Source of the DNA: VXYL01 sp965200375
GTDB taxonomy: Bacteria; Pseudomonadota; Gammaproteobacteria; Pseudomonadales; Azotimanducaceae
DNA length: 64,000 bases
Assembly: GCA_965200375.1 (NCBI GenBank)
Contig: OZ241353.1
Location: 3,286,001-3,350,000 of the forward strand
Direction: 5' to 3'
Shown: one piece after another, positions 16,079 to 25,554 of the stretch
Position numbering within the stretch: position 1 is the first letter of the stretch
Layout of the letters: each line of letters starts with the position of its first letter
Translations under genes and position numbers: made by a program
The notes under the pieces: generated by a model
What the model was told of the DNA's origin: nothing
What the model saw: only the letters and a program-made list of their open reading frames with translations
Databases searched by the model: none

Positions 16079-19000
16079 CTAGGGCCGGAACCCGATGGCC
16101 CGCGGCCCAAGCCGGGCCGGGGCCGAAGCGGCACGCCAAACCGTATCCACCCACTCGCAGACGAGCCGCCGGGTGTCCCGGGGGTCGATCAGCTCCTCGA
16201 TCTGGAATCTCGACAGCGGGCCGAGGGGCCCCCGGACGCTCTCGATGCGGGCCATCAGTTCGTCGCGCAGCGCCCTCGGGTCCTCGGCTTCCGCCAGCTG
16301 CCGCTTGTAGGCCGCCTCGATGCCGCCCTCCGGCGGGATGCCGCCGACGTCCGCGGCCGGCCATGCCACGCGCATCGCCGGCCGCGCCACCGGCGTCGCG
16401 TAGTTGTTGCCGGCGACGCCGAAGCTCCGCCGCATCAGCACAGTGAAGATCGGCACCGCCACCTGCGAGAACGCCACCATCCACTCACCGCCGCGCCGGA
16501 TGGTGCCGGCGATCTCGTGTTCCAGCCCCACCGCGAAGCCGGGGTTGTCCACCAGATTCAGCACCGGCAGGTGGAACAGGTCGCACAGGTCCAGGTGACG
16601 GGTGAGCTTGCGGCAGCCGTCGGCGGTGAGGGCGCCGCCGTTGGCGTGCTGGCTGTCGGAGGCGATCACGCCGAGCGGGTAGCCGTTGAAGCGCACGAAG
16701 CCGGTGATCTGGTCCGTGCCCCACAGCGGTCCGATCTCGAAGAACGAACCCTGGTCCGCCATCAGGCGGATGGCCCGGCGCATGTCGAAGGTGGTGGTGC
16801 GCTTGCGCGGCACCAGCGTCGCCAGCGCCTCCTCCCGGCGCGTTGGCGGATCGTCCCGCCGCGACGGCAGCACCGGCGGCGGTTCGTAGACGCTGCTTGG
16901 CAGGTAGGAGAGGAAGCGGCGGGTCATGGCCGCGGCTTCCTCCTCGGTCTCGGCCACGTTGTCCACCGAGCCGTTGCGGCAGTGGATGTGCCAGCCGCCC
17001 AGGTCCTCCTTCGTGATGTCGTAGCCCATGGCGTGCGCCACCACCGGCGGCCCGGCGACGAACAGCTGGGCGATGTCCTTCGCCATCACCGAGAAGTGCC
17101 CCAGCACCGCCTTGGCGGCGCCGATGCCGACGACGCTGCCGAGCAACAGATTCACCACCGGCACGGTCGCCAGCTGCTCCGCGTACATGGCGCTGCCAAG
17201 GTGGCCCGGCAGAAACGAGCCGCCGCCGCCCGCCACCCGCGGCCGGCCGGCCTTGATGGCGCCGGTGCTCTCCTGGGCGCGGCTCTCGCCGGCCTGCTTC
17301 TGCGCCGGCACCATCGCGGCCACGCTGCCGCCGCCGGAGGAACCGTCGAGCAGGCGGACGGCTGGCATCTTCAGCTCGATGGCGAGGCGATCGAGATAGC
17401 TGCTCTTGGCGCCGATGGCGCCGTCGGCGTGGCCGCCGCGGGAGGTGAAGTCGTCGGCGCAGACGACGGCTTCGCGGCCGTCGATGCGGCCCCAGCCGCC
17501 CACGTGGTTCGCCGGCGTGAAGGCGGAGACGTTGCCGTTCTCGTCGTAGGAGGCGAAACCGGCGATGCTGCCGACTTCCCGGAAGCTGCCGGCATCGAGC
17601 AGGAGCTCGATGCGCTCCCGGCAGGTGAGCTTGCCGCGGCGGCGCTGGCGCGCGACGCCGGGATCCGTGGAACCGGGCGCCAGTCGTTCCAGGGCCAGGC
17701 GGCGCATGGCGGCAGCGTCTTCGAGGAGCGGTTCCCAAGTGTCTTCGGCGGCGATGGCGCCGGGGCCGCCGTCGGCCGCATCGGCCGCGTCGGCGGCCGG
17801 CGCAATCGCAGCGACCACCTGCCCGGCGTCGACGCTGTCCCCCGCCGCGAGGGCCTGCGCCGCAGCGACCACGCCGGCGCAGGGCGCGGCCACCTGGGCC
17901 TCCATCTTCATGGCGCTGACGATCATGAGCGTCTGTCCGGCGGCCACCGTGTCGCCTTGGCGGACGCGCACTTCGAGCACCGTGCCGGCCATGGCGCAGG
18001 CCACGGCCCGCTCGCCCGGGCCTACCTCGACGGCTTCGGCCGGGGTCGCGGCCGATGCGCTGCCGGCAGCGCCGCCGGCGGCGAGGCCCACCAGCGTCGC
18101 CTGCTGGCGCAGCAGCGCCAGCGCGCCGTTGGCGGTGGCGTCGGGAGCGGCGGCGAGCAGCGCGGGTTGTTCTTCCAGCAGCGTCGTGCGGGCGTCGCCA
18201 GCGCGCATCGCGCCGCTGCCGAGGATGGCCTTGAGCTGGCCGAGGTTGGTGGCGACGCCGCCGATGTGGAACTCGTCCAAGGCCCGGGCCGTTCGCGCCA
18301 CCGCGGAGGCGAAGGCGCCCGTGGAGTTGGCGCGGCCGACCACCTTGGCGAGCAGCGGATCGAACTCCGGCGGCGGCGCGTAGCCGACGTATCCGCAGCC
18401 GTCCACGCGCACGCCGGCGCCGCCGGGCTCCTTGTAGGCGGTGAGCGTGCCGGCGCCCCTGGCGACGACTCTGGCCTGCACGGCGAAGCCCCGAGGCGCC
18501 GGCACCGAGGCTTGGTCCGCCAGGCCGAAGGCCGCCAGCTCCGCGCCGCCGGCGATTCGGAACTGCGCCTCCACGAGGTCGATGCCGGTCACCTCCTCGG
18601 TGACGGTGTGCTCCACCTGGATGCGGGCGTTGGCCTCGATGAAATAGTGGGCGCCGTCTTCGGGAACGACCAGGAACTCCACCGTGCCGGCGCTCGCGTA
18701 GCCAGCCGCCTCGGCGAGGCGCACGGCGTCGGTCAGGAGACGTTGCCGCAGTGCAGGGTCCAGTCCGGGCGCCGGGGCCGTCTCCACCACCTTCTGGTGG
18801 CGCAGCTGCACGGAGCAGTCGCGCTCGTGCAGATGCACGACGTTGCCCTGGCGGTCCGCCAGCAGCTGCACTTCGATGTGCCGCGGCCGGGGGATCAGCT
18901 TCTCGACGAACACCGTGCCGTTTCCGAACGCTGCCAGCGCCTCGCTTCGGCAGCGGGCGAACGCCTCCGCCATCGCCTCCGGGCTGGCCACCTCTCTCAT

Positions 19001-19513
19001 GCCCCTGCCGCCGCCGCCGGCCGCGGCCTTGAGCAGCACCGGATAGCCGAGCTCGTCGGCGCAGGCAGCGGCGTCGGCGGCGGAGTCGAGGGGCATGGAA
19101 CTGCCGGGCGCCACTGGAATGTCGAGGGAAGCGGCGAGGCCCCGAGCCCGCACCTTGTCGCCGAACAGTTCGAGGGCCGCCGGCGTCGGGCCCACGAAGA
19201 CGAGGCCGGCGGCGGCGCAGCGGGACGCGAAGCTGGCGCTTTCGGCCAGAAATCCGTAGCCCGGGTGTACGCAGTCGCAGCCGGTCTCGGCAGCGACGGC
19301 GAGCAGGGCGTCCACATCGAGATAGGCCGCCACGGCAGCGTCCGGGCCGCGGTCGAGGCTTCGGGCGATGGTGGTGCAGCGGGTGTGCAGCGCCAGCGCG
19401 TCCGCCGGCGCGCGGACGCCTACGGATTCGATGCCGAGCGCGGCTGCGGCCTTGGCGACCCGAATCGCGATCTCGCCGCGATTGGCGATGAGCACCCGCT
19501 TCAAGTCCGCCAT
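16079..19513 (-). CDS. Single-chain biotin-dependent acyl-CoA carboxylase
   Basis: This 1144-residue enzyme combines three functions usually on separate chains. Residues 1-450 form a biotin carboxylase (LIANRGEIAIRV, the glycine-rich GGGGRGM, and EANARIQVEHTVTE). A biotin carrier domain follows with the biotinylation site SAMKM near residue 535. The rest, from about 620, is a carboxyltransferase with both halves (LLDGSSGGGSVAAM and LVDNPGFAVGLEHE). It should carboxylate an acyl-CoA using bicarbonate and ATP. Single-chain forms include long-chain acyl-CoA carboxylases; acetyl- or propionyl-CoA are alternatives. It ends 29 bases before the GNAT gene and starts 43 bases after hisG. Confidence 0.9.
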   Translation of the reverse strand: MADLKRVLIANRGEIAIRVAKAAAALGIESVGVRAPADALALHTRCTTIARSLDRGPDAAVAAYLDVDALLAVAAETGCDCVHPGYGFLAESASFASRCAAAGLVFVGPTPAALELFGDKVRARGLAASLDIPVAPGSSMPLDSAADAAACADELGYPVLLKAAAGGGGRGMREVASPEAMAEAFARCRSEALAAFGNGTVFVEKLIPRPRHIEVQLLADRQGNVVHLHERDCSVQLRHQKVVETAPAPGLDPALRQRLLTDAVRLAEAAGYASAGTVEFLVVPEDGAHYFIEANARIQVEHTVTEEVTGIDLVEAQFRIAGGAELAAFGLADQASVPAPRGFAVQARVVARGAGTLTAYKEPGGAGVRVDGCGYVGYAPPPEFDPLLAKVVGRANSTGAFASAVARTARALDEFHIGGVATNLGQLKAILGSGAMRAGDARTTLLEEQPALLAAAPDATANGALALLRQQATLVGLAAGGAAGSASAATPAEAVEVGPGERAVACAMAGTVLEVRVRQGDTVAAGQTLMIVSAMKMEAQVAAPCAGVVAAAQALAAGDSVDAGQVVAAIAPAADAADAADGGPGAIAAEDTWEPLLEDAAAMRRLALERLAPGSTDPGVARQRRRGKLTCRERIELLLDAGSFREVGSIAGFASYDENGNVSAFTPANHVGGWGRIDGREAVVCADDFTSRGGHADGAIGAKSSYLDRLAIELKMPAVRLLDGSSGGGSVAAMVPAQKQAGESRAQESTGAIKAGRPRVAGGGGSFLPGHLGSAMYAEQLATVPVVNLLLGSVVGIGAAKAVLGHFSVMAKDIAQLFVAGPPVVAHAMGYDITKEDLGGWHIHCRNGSVDNVAETEEEAAAMTRRFLSYLPSSVYEPPPVLPSRRDDPPTRREEALATLVPRKRTTTFDMRRAIRLMADQGSFFEIGPLWGTDQITGFVRFNGYPLGVIASDSQHANGGALTADGCRKLTRHLDLCDLFHLPVLNLVDNPGFAVGLEHEIAGTIRRGGEWMVAFSQVAVPIFTVLMRRSFGVAGNNYATPVARPAMRVAWPAADVGGIPPEGGIEAAYKRQLAEAEDPRALRDELMARIESVRGPLGPLSRFQIEELIDPRDTRRLVCEWVDTVWRAASAPARLGPRAIGFRP

Positions 19514-19556
19514 GCGCTTGCCTCCCGTTGCCGCGCTCTCGGCCGGCCCCGCCGGC

Positions 19557-20432
19557 CTACTCGATCACCTTGTTGATCGGAAACTCGACGATGCCGGTGG
19601 CGCCGGCCTTCTTCAGCGCTGGCACCAGGGTGCGCACCGCGGCTTCCTCGATGATGGTGCTGACCGCCACCCACTCCGGGTCGCTCAGATGCGAGATGGT
19701 GGGGTTGCGCAGCGCCGGCAGGAGGGCGGCGACTGCGGCAAGGTCGCCCTGGCGGACGTTCATCATCAGCCCCACCCGGCCTTCCGCGGCCAGGCAGGAG
19801 GCGAGCATGAGCGCGATGTTGTCCAGCTTGGCCTTCTTCCAGGGGTCCGCCACGGCTTGCCGGTTGGCGACGAGCCGCGGGGTGCTGGCGAGCACTTCGT
19901 CCAGCACGCGCAGGTTGTTGGCGCGCAGCGAGCCGCCGGTTTCGGTGATCTCCACCACGGCGTCCGCCAACCGCGGCGGCTTCACCTCCGTGGCCCCCCA
20001 GGAGAACTCCACCGTGGCCTCCACCCCGTGGCGTTGCAGATAGCGGCGGGTGAGGTTCACCACCTCCGTGGCGATGCGCTTGCCGGCGAGGTCGCGCACG
20101 CTCCGGGCCGGCGAGTCGTTCGGCACGCAGAGCACCCAGCGGCTGGGCTGGCGGCTGGCCTTGGCGAACACGAACTCCGCCAGCTCCGCCACGTCCGCCT
20201 CGGTCTCCCGCACCCAGTCGTGGCCGGTGATGCCGGCGTCCAGCACCCCCTGTTCCACGTAGCGGGCCATCTCCTGGGCCCGCACCAGCAGGCAGTCGAT
20301 GTCCGGGTCGTCGATGTCCGGGTAGTAGGAGCGCTCGGCGAACGCGATGCGGTAGCCAGCCTTCTCGAACAGCTCGGCGCAGGCGTTCTGCAGGCTGCCG
20401 GAGGGGATGCCCAGGTTGAGCGTGCGGCTCAC
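19557..20432 (-). CDS. hisG: ATP phosphoribosyltransferase, long form
   Basis: HisG makes phosphoribosyl-ATP, the first step of histidine synthesis. The 291-residue length and C-terminal regulatory part (WVAVSTIIEEAAVRTLVPALKKAGA) mark the long form with its own histidine-sensing domain. It therefore does not need HisZ. Core segments LGIPSGSL, DAGITGHDWV and the PRPP loop EITETGGSLRANNL are present. The start GTG 20432 overlaps the hisI stop in GTGA, which indicates translational coupling. Other his genes are not in the window. Confidence 0.95.
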   Translation of the reverse strand: MSRTLNLGIPSGSLQNACAELFEKAGYRIAFAERSYYPDIDDPDIDCLLVRAQEMARYVEQGVLDAGITGHDWVRETEADVAELAEFVFAKASRQPSRWVLCVPNDSPARSVRDLAGKRIATEVVNLTRRYLQRHGVEATVEFSWGATEVKPPRLADAVVEITETGGSLRANNLRVLDEVLASTPRLVANRQAVADPWKKAKLDNIALMLASCLAAEGRVGLMMNVRQGDLAAVAALLPALRNPTISHLSDPEWVAVSTIIEEAAVRTLVPALKKAGATGIVEFPINKVIE

Positions 20433-20815
20433 TGGCCGGCGCCGTAGACGGCAGCCGGGTCGAACACACGCTCCGCCACGACGGTGGCGGCGCCGGTGGC
20501 CGGATCCACCTCGCGGAAGAAGCAGCTGGCATAGCCCTCGTGGCAGGCGGCGCCGCCCACCTGCTCCACCTTCAGCAGCACGGCGTCGCCGTCGCAGTCG
20601 TAGAAGACCTGCCGGACGCGCTGGACGTGGCCGCTTTGTTCGCCCTTGCGCCACAGACGTTCGCGGCTGCGGCTGTAGTAGCAGGCGCGGCCGGTGGCCA
20701 GCGTCTCCGCCCAGGCGTCGGCGTTCATGTAGGCGAGCATGAGCACCGCGCCGGTGTCCGCGTCCTGGGCGACGGCCGGCACAAGGGGGGTCTTGGCGAA
20801 GTCGGGGCCAGCCAT
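20429..20815 (-). CDS. hisI: Phosphoribosyl-AMP cyclohydrolase
   Basis: HisI opens the adenine ring of phosphoribosyl-AMP in histidine synthesis. The 128-residue protein contains LVPAVAQDADTGAVLMLAYMN, YYSRSRERLWRKGEQSGH, the metal-binding region DCDGDAVLLKVEQ, and the late cysteines in AACHEGYASCFF. It lacks the HisE pyrophosphohydrolase domain, so that step must be encoded elsewhere. ATG 20815 is preferred; ATG 20851 would add 12 non-conserved residues. It is divergent from the BCCT gene across 115 bases. Confidence 0.95.
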   Translation of the reverse strand: MAGPDFAKTPLVPAVAQDADTGAVLMLAYMNADAWAETLATGRACYYSRSRERLWRKGEQSGHVQRVRQVFYDCDGDAVLLKVEQVGGAACHEGYASCFFREVDPATGAATVVAERVFDPAAVYGAGQ

Positions 20816-20930
20816 GCGGAACCCTGGCGCGGGAGACGGCGCATCATACATGACCGCCCCTGGCCGAGGTCCGCCCCCGAGGCGATGCGGTCGGCGTGTT
20901 AGGCTGCCTGGCGCAGGCGAGGGGAGGGGC

Positions 20931-22481
20931 ATGGCCGAACAGGGCGTCGCCGTCGGCGGCAGCGAGCGGGCGGGGCGGACGACGGTGCGCCCGCTTCTGG
21001 ACCGGCCGGTGTTCGCCATCGGCCTGCTGTGCCTCCTGGGCGCGGCGGCGCCGATGATTCTCGCGCCGGAGACGGCCGCCGAGGCCATCGACGGGATCTA
21101 CGCCTGGATCGCCCGCACCCTGGGCATCTTCTACCTGTGGGCCTGCATCGGCGCCACGGCGTTTCTGGTCTATTTGGCCTGCAGCCGCTACGGCGCCAGA
21201 GTGCTCGGCGGCGACGCGACGCCGGAGTACGGCACCTTCAGCTGGATGGGGATGCTGTTCTGCGCCGGCATTGGTTCCGGCCTCTTGTACTGGTCGACGG
21301 CGGAGTGGGCGTCCTATGTCGACAGCCCGGCGTTCGGCATCGAACCGGGCTCGCCGGCGGCCCGGGAGTGGGCCGCCGCCTACGGCATCTTCCACTGGGG
21401 GATCTCGGCCTGGTGCCTGTACTGTCTGCCGACGGTGGCCATCGCCTGGCCCTACTACCACTACCGGCTGCCGTATCTGCGCCTGTCCGGCGCCTTCGTG
21501 GGCCTGTTCGGACGGAACTTCCCGGAACGGGCCTGGGGCCGCGCCGTGGATCTCCTGTTCATCCTGGCGCTGATCGGCGGCACCGGCACTTCCCTTGGCC
21601 TCGCGACGCCGATGCTCGGCGCCGTGGCGGCCCGGCTGTTCGGCCTCGACGAGTCCCTGGCGCTGACGCTGACCATCTGCGCGGTGTGCGTCGGGGTGTT
21701 CGCGGTGAGCGTCTATCTCGGCATGGAGCGGGGCATCAGGCGGCTGTCCGACGCCAACGTCGCCCTCGCCGGGGTGTTTCTGGTGTGGGTGCTCGTCACC
21801 GGGCCGACGCTGTTCGCGCTGGAGCTGGGCACCGCGTCCCTGGGCCTCGTGGCGCAGGAGTTCCTGCGCCTCAACACCTGGGCGGACGCCATCCGCGAGA
21901 CCGGCTTCGTGGCCGACTGGACCGTCTTCTACTGGGCCTGGTGGATCGCCTACGGGCCTTTCATGGGCCTGTTCGTCACCAAGATATCCCGGGGCCGCAG
22001 CCTGCGGGCCGTGATCGGCGGCATGGTGGGCTTCGGCACCCTCGGCTGCGCGGCGTTCTACATCGTCTGGGGCAACAGCGTGATGTGGATGGACCTCAAC
22101 GCCGGGCTCGGCTTCGCGGACCTGGTGCGCGGCGACCAGACCGCCACCGCCATCGCCGGGGCGGTGGCGGCGCTGGCTGGCCAGCCCTTGCCGCTGTTGC
22201 TGTTCCTGGTGCTGGGCCTCTCCTTCGTGGCCACCACCTACGACTCCGCCTCCTACTGCATCGCCGCTTCGGCCACCCGCAACGTCCCGCCGGGCGTACA
22301 CCCCAGCCGCGCCCATCGGGTGTTCTGGGCGTTCGCGCTGGCCGTGCTGCCGGTGGCCCTGGTGACGATCGGCACGCTGAGCGCCGCCAAGTCCGCCACC
22401 CTGGTGGTGTCGCTGCCGCTGCTCGGCCTGTTCGGGCTGATGGCGGTGGCTCTCGTGCGGTCGCTGCGGGAGTCCGCCTGA
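20931..22481 (+). CDS. BCCT family transporter (betaine/carnitine/choline type)
   Basis: The 516-residue product has about 12 membrane helices. It also has family landmarks: tryptophan-rich WSTAEWASYVDSP, FHWGISAWCLYCLP, and WAWWIAYGPFMGLFVTKISRGRS. BCCT carriers import quaternary ammonium or sulfonium compounds such as glycine betaine, choline, carnitine or DMSP. A long C-terminal osmosensing tail is absent, which fits a nutrient uptake role. The start ATG 20931 has GGGAGGGG 4 bases upstream. It begins a plus-strand run that includes a GlxA-type regulator and methyl-group catabolic enzymes. Confidence 0.92.
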   Translation: MAEQGVAVGGSERAGRTTVRPLLDRPVFAIGLLCLLGAAAPMILAPETAAEAIDGIYAWIARTLGIFYLWACIGATAFLVYLACSRYGARVLGGDATPEYGTFSWMGMLFCAGIGSGLLYWSTAEWASYVDSPAFGIEPGSPAAREWAAAYGIFHWGISAWCLYCLPTVAIAWPYYHYRLPYLRLSGAFVGLFGRNFPERAWGRAVDLLFILALIGGTGTSLGLATPMLGAVAARLFGLDESLALTLTICAVCVGVFAVSVYLGMERGIRRLSDANVALAGVFLVWVLVTGPTLFALELGTASLGLVAQEFLRLNTWADAIRETGFVADWTVFYWAWWIAYGPFMGLFVTKISRGRSLRAVIGGMVGFGTLGCAAFYIVWGNSVMWMDLNAGLGFADLVRGDQTATAIAGAVAALAGQPLPLLLFLVLGLSFVATTYDSASYCIAASATRNVPPGVHPSRAHRVFWAFALAVLPVALVTIGTLSAAKSATLVVSLPLLGLFGLMAVALVRSLRESA

Positions 22482-22500
22482 GGCAGGGGAGTTCGGCGCT

Positions 22501-23484
22501 ATGACGACGGCACCGCCAGCCGCCGCCATGGGATTTCTCATGGTGCCGGACTTCACCATCGTCACCCTGACCAGCGCCGTCGCCGTGCTGCGCATGGCCA
22601 ACCGCCAGACCGGGCGCCCGCTCTATCGCTGGCAGTGTCTGACGGCCGACGGCCGACCGGTGCCCTCGAGCGACGGCCTGCGGCTGCTGCCGGACGGCGG
22701 CCTGGCGGCCTGGGAGGAAGCCGCGCCGCCGGCGGAGCGGCGCATCCTGTTCGTGTGCGGCGGCTACCACCCGGAACGGCACGGCGAGCCGGGGGTGCTG
22801 GCGGCCCTCCGCCGTCTCTCCGAGGCCGGCGTCGCCCTGGGGGCGCTCTGCACCGGCAGCCGCATCCTCGCCGAGGCCGGGCTGCTGGACGGCTACCGCT
22901 GCGCCATCCACTGGGAGAACGCGGCCAGCCTGCGGGAGCAGTTCCCGGAAGTGCGGGTGTCGTCGCGGCTGTTTGTCATCGATCGGGATCGCTACACCTG
23001 TTCCGGCGGCGTCAGCTCCATCGACCTGCTGCTGAGAATCGTCTCCGCCGACCACGGCCTGGCGCTGGCGCAGGAGATAGCCGAGCAGTTCGTGCTGGAG
23101 CGGATGCGCACCGAGGAGGACGCCCAGCGCCCGCCGCTGCACCACCTGCTCGGCGCCGGGCAGCGGCCGAAGCTGGTGGACGCGGTGGCGCTGATGGAAG
23201 CGAACGTCGAGGAGCCGCTGCGCCTTGCGGAGCTGGCGGAGCGCTTGGCCGTCTCCCCCCGGCAGCTGGAGCGCCTGTTCCGCGACCACCTGGGGCGGAC
23301 GCCGTTGCAGTACTACCTGGACGTGCGCCTGCGCCGGGGCCGGGCGCTGCTGCTGCAAACCGCGCTGCCGGTGGCGCTGGTAGCCGGCCGCTGCGGCTTC
23401 GAGAGCGCCAGCGCCTTCGCCCGCCAGTACGCCCACCGCTACGGCAAGCGGCCCAGGGACGAACGCCGCGCCGTGGCGGCTTGA
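22501..23484 (+). CDS. GlxA-type AraC family transcriptional regulator
   Basis: The 327-residue protein joins an N-terminal DJ-1/PfpI-like sensor domain (residues 10-190, with the nucleophile-elbow-like GALCTGSRILAEAGLLDG) to a C-terminal AraC helix-turn-helix pair (about 215-320; LRLAELAERLAVSPRQLERLF and ALVAGRCGFESASAFARQY). The same architecture occurs in GbdR and CdhR, which sense glycine betaine or carnitine catabolites. Its location 19 bases after the BCCT gene supports control of uptake and breakdown of such compounds. The effector is unknown. Confidence 0.9.
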   Translation: MTTAPPAAAMGFLMVPDFTIVTLTSAVAVLRMANRQTGRPLYRWQCLTADGRPVPSSDGLRLLPDGGLAAWEEAAPPAERRILFVCGGYHPERHGEPGVLAALRRLSEAGVALGALCTGSRILAEAGLLDGYRCAIHWENAASLREQFPEVRVSSRLFVIDRDRYTCSGGVSSIDLLLRIVSADHGLALAQEIAEQFVLERMRTEEDAQRPPLHHLLGAGQRPKLVDAVALMEANVEEPLRLAELAERLAVSPRQLERLFRDHLGRTPLQYYLDVRLRRGRALLLQTALPVALVAGRCGFESASAFARQYAHRYGKRPRDERRAVAA

Positions 23485-23501
23485 GCGCGATCGGTCGCCG
23501 A

Positions 23502-25403
23502 GTGACGCGCCGCGTACAGCCCCGAGGCCGTCAAGCGATCCTGGCCGGGGCTTTGCTGGTCGTTCTCGGTACGCTTGTCGGTACTCTGCTCTTCGAGCGC
23601 CCACCGCGCATTGAGGAGGGTCCCGCAACCGCGCTCGCCGCACGCCTCGAAGAACCTGCGCCAGAGTCGGCGCCTGCCGGCACGGTAGCCGATGTGCCGC
23701 CGGACTGCCTGGCCTGGGCTGCTCCAGAAGGCAGCAGCTCGTTGATGTGGGAGCAGCGACGCTTGCGCATAGAAAGCTACCTGGACCGCCAGGAAGATGC
23801 GCTTCGGCGCGAGCTGGTCGCCGACCTTGCCGGCTATCGGCCGCAGCGGCAGGCGGTGTTCGAGAGCGGCTTCTCCCCGGGGATGTTCTGGCGCTACGCC
23901 CCGCCGGGCCCGCCGGGCCAGCGCCGCCTCTCTCGCGAGGAGTTCAGGAGCCTTGAACAGATGCGCCGGCGCGACGGCATCGACGGGCTCGTCGAGTTTG
24001 CGGACGCTTCGGTGTTCCGGTCCCGCTGGGGCGTCACCACCTATGCCGGCTACTTGATCGAGGAACACGGCGAGGCGTTCCATGCCGCATTGCCGATGGC
24101 GGCAGGCGCGTTCCCGCTCGGCCTGCACGAACTGGCGGTCGCCGTCCGGGCCGGCGTCGCCGAGGCCGAGTTCGCCGCGCTGCTCGCCGCTGCGGAAACG
24201 GATCCGCAGGCCGCTTGGCACAACGGTGCCAATCTCGCCAAGGTGGCCGCGATCCACAACCGGCCGGCCATCCTGCGGGCGCTGATGGCGCGGGGGGTGG
24301 ACCCTGCCGCAGCGCCGCGCTGGCCCACCGGGCGCTCCGTGCTCGACGACGTCGCAGCGCGGCCCCGGCCCGTGGGCGCGGATGGCACGAGAGCGCTGGC
24401 CGACGTAGTGCGCCTCTTGACCGCCGCCGGAGACCGCCCCTATTTGCCGAGTACGCTCGCGACGTTGGCGCAGTGGCTGCCGGCCGCGTCCCTGCCGACG
24501 CTGCACCTGGAGTCCGAAGCGCTGCTTGCCTCCTTGGCCGGCCCCGCGGCCACCGTTGCTGCCATGGACGCGGAGTGGACTGCCAAGGCGGCAACGGCGG
24601 CGCAGCTGGAGCGGCAGTGCCAGGGAGAAACCGCTGCGCCGGACGCCCAGTACGCGGCCGGCTTCCCGCGGGACTCCAGCCTCGCGGCCAAGCAGCGCCA
24701 GCAGCAAGCGCTGGCCGCTTGGGCGGAACGGGCCAACGAGGAGCTGCGGGCACAGGCGGAGCGGGAGCGCGGCGGCGAGGACCAGCCCCTTGATGCCGTG
24801 ACGCCGGAGATACAGCGGGCCCGAGACGCAATCGTCATGGCCGTAGCGGACGATCGCTGGGACGATGCCATCGCCGTCGCGGACCAGCTCGGCGGCCACG
24901 TCCCCATGCTGCTGCTGCACGGCGCGTTGGCCGATGCGCCCCTTGGGGCGCTCTTGGCGCTGCTGGAGCGCAACGACGGCCGGCTGCCGTGGAACGCCGC
25001 CGAGTACCTCGCCCGCCGCGCCGATGCGGCGGAGATCGCCGCGGCCCTCGAGCCCTACGGCTTGGATCTGAGCTACGTGGACCCGCGAGGGCGCAATGCG
25101 TTCGGCCTGCTGGCGGCGACGCCGTTGGAGAACGACGGCGCCTGGCGGTTCGCCGAGTACCTGGCCAGCCGCTCCGTGCCGGTGAAGCCGAGCGCACGGG
25201 GACTGGACCCGTTGGACCTCGTGCTGACGCGCCTGGTCGAGTACCCGCGAGCGAGCGGAGCGCGCATCCGCTTCGCGCGCTTTCTGATCGATCACGGAGC
25301 GCCGGTGGAGCCGAGCCACCTGGAGCTTGCGGCGCAGCTGTCGCTGCGCAGCGAGGACGCGCATCGGCGCCTGCTCCGCGTCGTGCCGGAGCTGGCCTCG
25401 TAG
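23502..25403 (+). CDS. Membrane-anchored ankyrin-like repeat protein, function unknown
   Basis: The product (633 residues from GTG 23502; a TTG at 23481 overlapping the previous stop is possible) begins with a basic stretch and one membrane helix (AILAGALLVVLGTLVGTLLF). The rest is predicted outside the cytoplasm. Ankyrin-like units include AIHNRPAILRALMARGVDPA and RFARFLIDHGAPVEP, with an alanine- and glutamine-rich helix near residue 390. No enzymatic motif is visible. The codon use matches its neighbours. It lies between the regulator and the catabolic genes but has no obvious role in them. Confidence 0.7.
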   Translation: MTRRVQPRGRQAILAGALLVVLGTLVGTLLFERPPRIEEGPATALAARLEEPAPESAPAGTVADVPPDCLAWAAPEGSSSLMWEQRRLRIESYLDRQEDALRRELVADLAGYRPQRQAVFESGFSPGMFWRYAPPGPPGQRRLSREEFRSLEQMRRRDGIDGLVEFADASVFRSRWGVTTYAGYLIEEHGEAFHAALPMAAGAFPLGLHELAVAVRAGVAEAEFAALLAAAETDPQAAWHNGANLAKVAAIHNRPAILRALMARGVDPAAAPRWPTGRSVLDDVAARPRPVGADGTRALADVVRLLTAAGDRPYLPSTLATLAQWLPAASLPTLHLESEALLASLAGPAATVAAMDAEWTAKAATAAQLERQCQGETAAPDAQYAAGFPRDSSLAAKQRQQQALAAWAERANEELRAQAERERGGEDQPLDAVTPEIQRARDAIVMAVADDRWDDAIAVADQLGGHVPMLLLHGALADAPLGALLALLERNDGRLPWNAAEYLARRADAAEIAAALEPYGLDLSYVDPRGRNAFGLLAATPLENDGAWRFAEYLASRSVPVKPSARGLDPLDLVLTRLVEYPRASGARIRFARFLIDHGAPVEPSHLELAAQLSLRSEDAHRRLLRVVPELAS

Positions 25404-25554
25404 CATCACCGGCGTCGCGTCCCGCGATTGCGTTCTTCCAGCCCTTTCCATCGTGTCGCATTCGGGTCAATAGGCGTCGGATCGCGACCTTCCATGCCGG
25501 CGGCAACGGCGGACAATCGCGGCCGAAAACAGGCTCAGCCAGGAGGCCGCCGTC

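Noticed and set aside
15857..19576. A 1239-codon plus-strand open frame opposite the carboxylase gene
   Set aside because: The minus strand encodes a complete biotin carboxylase-BCCP-carboxyltransferase; the plus frame is a composition shadow.
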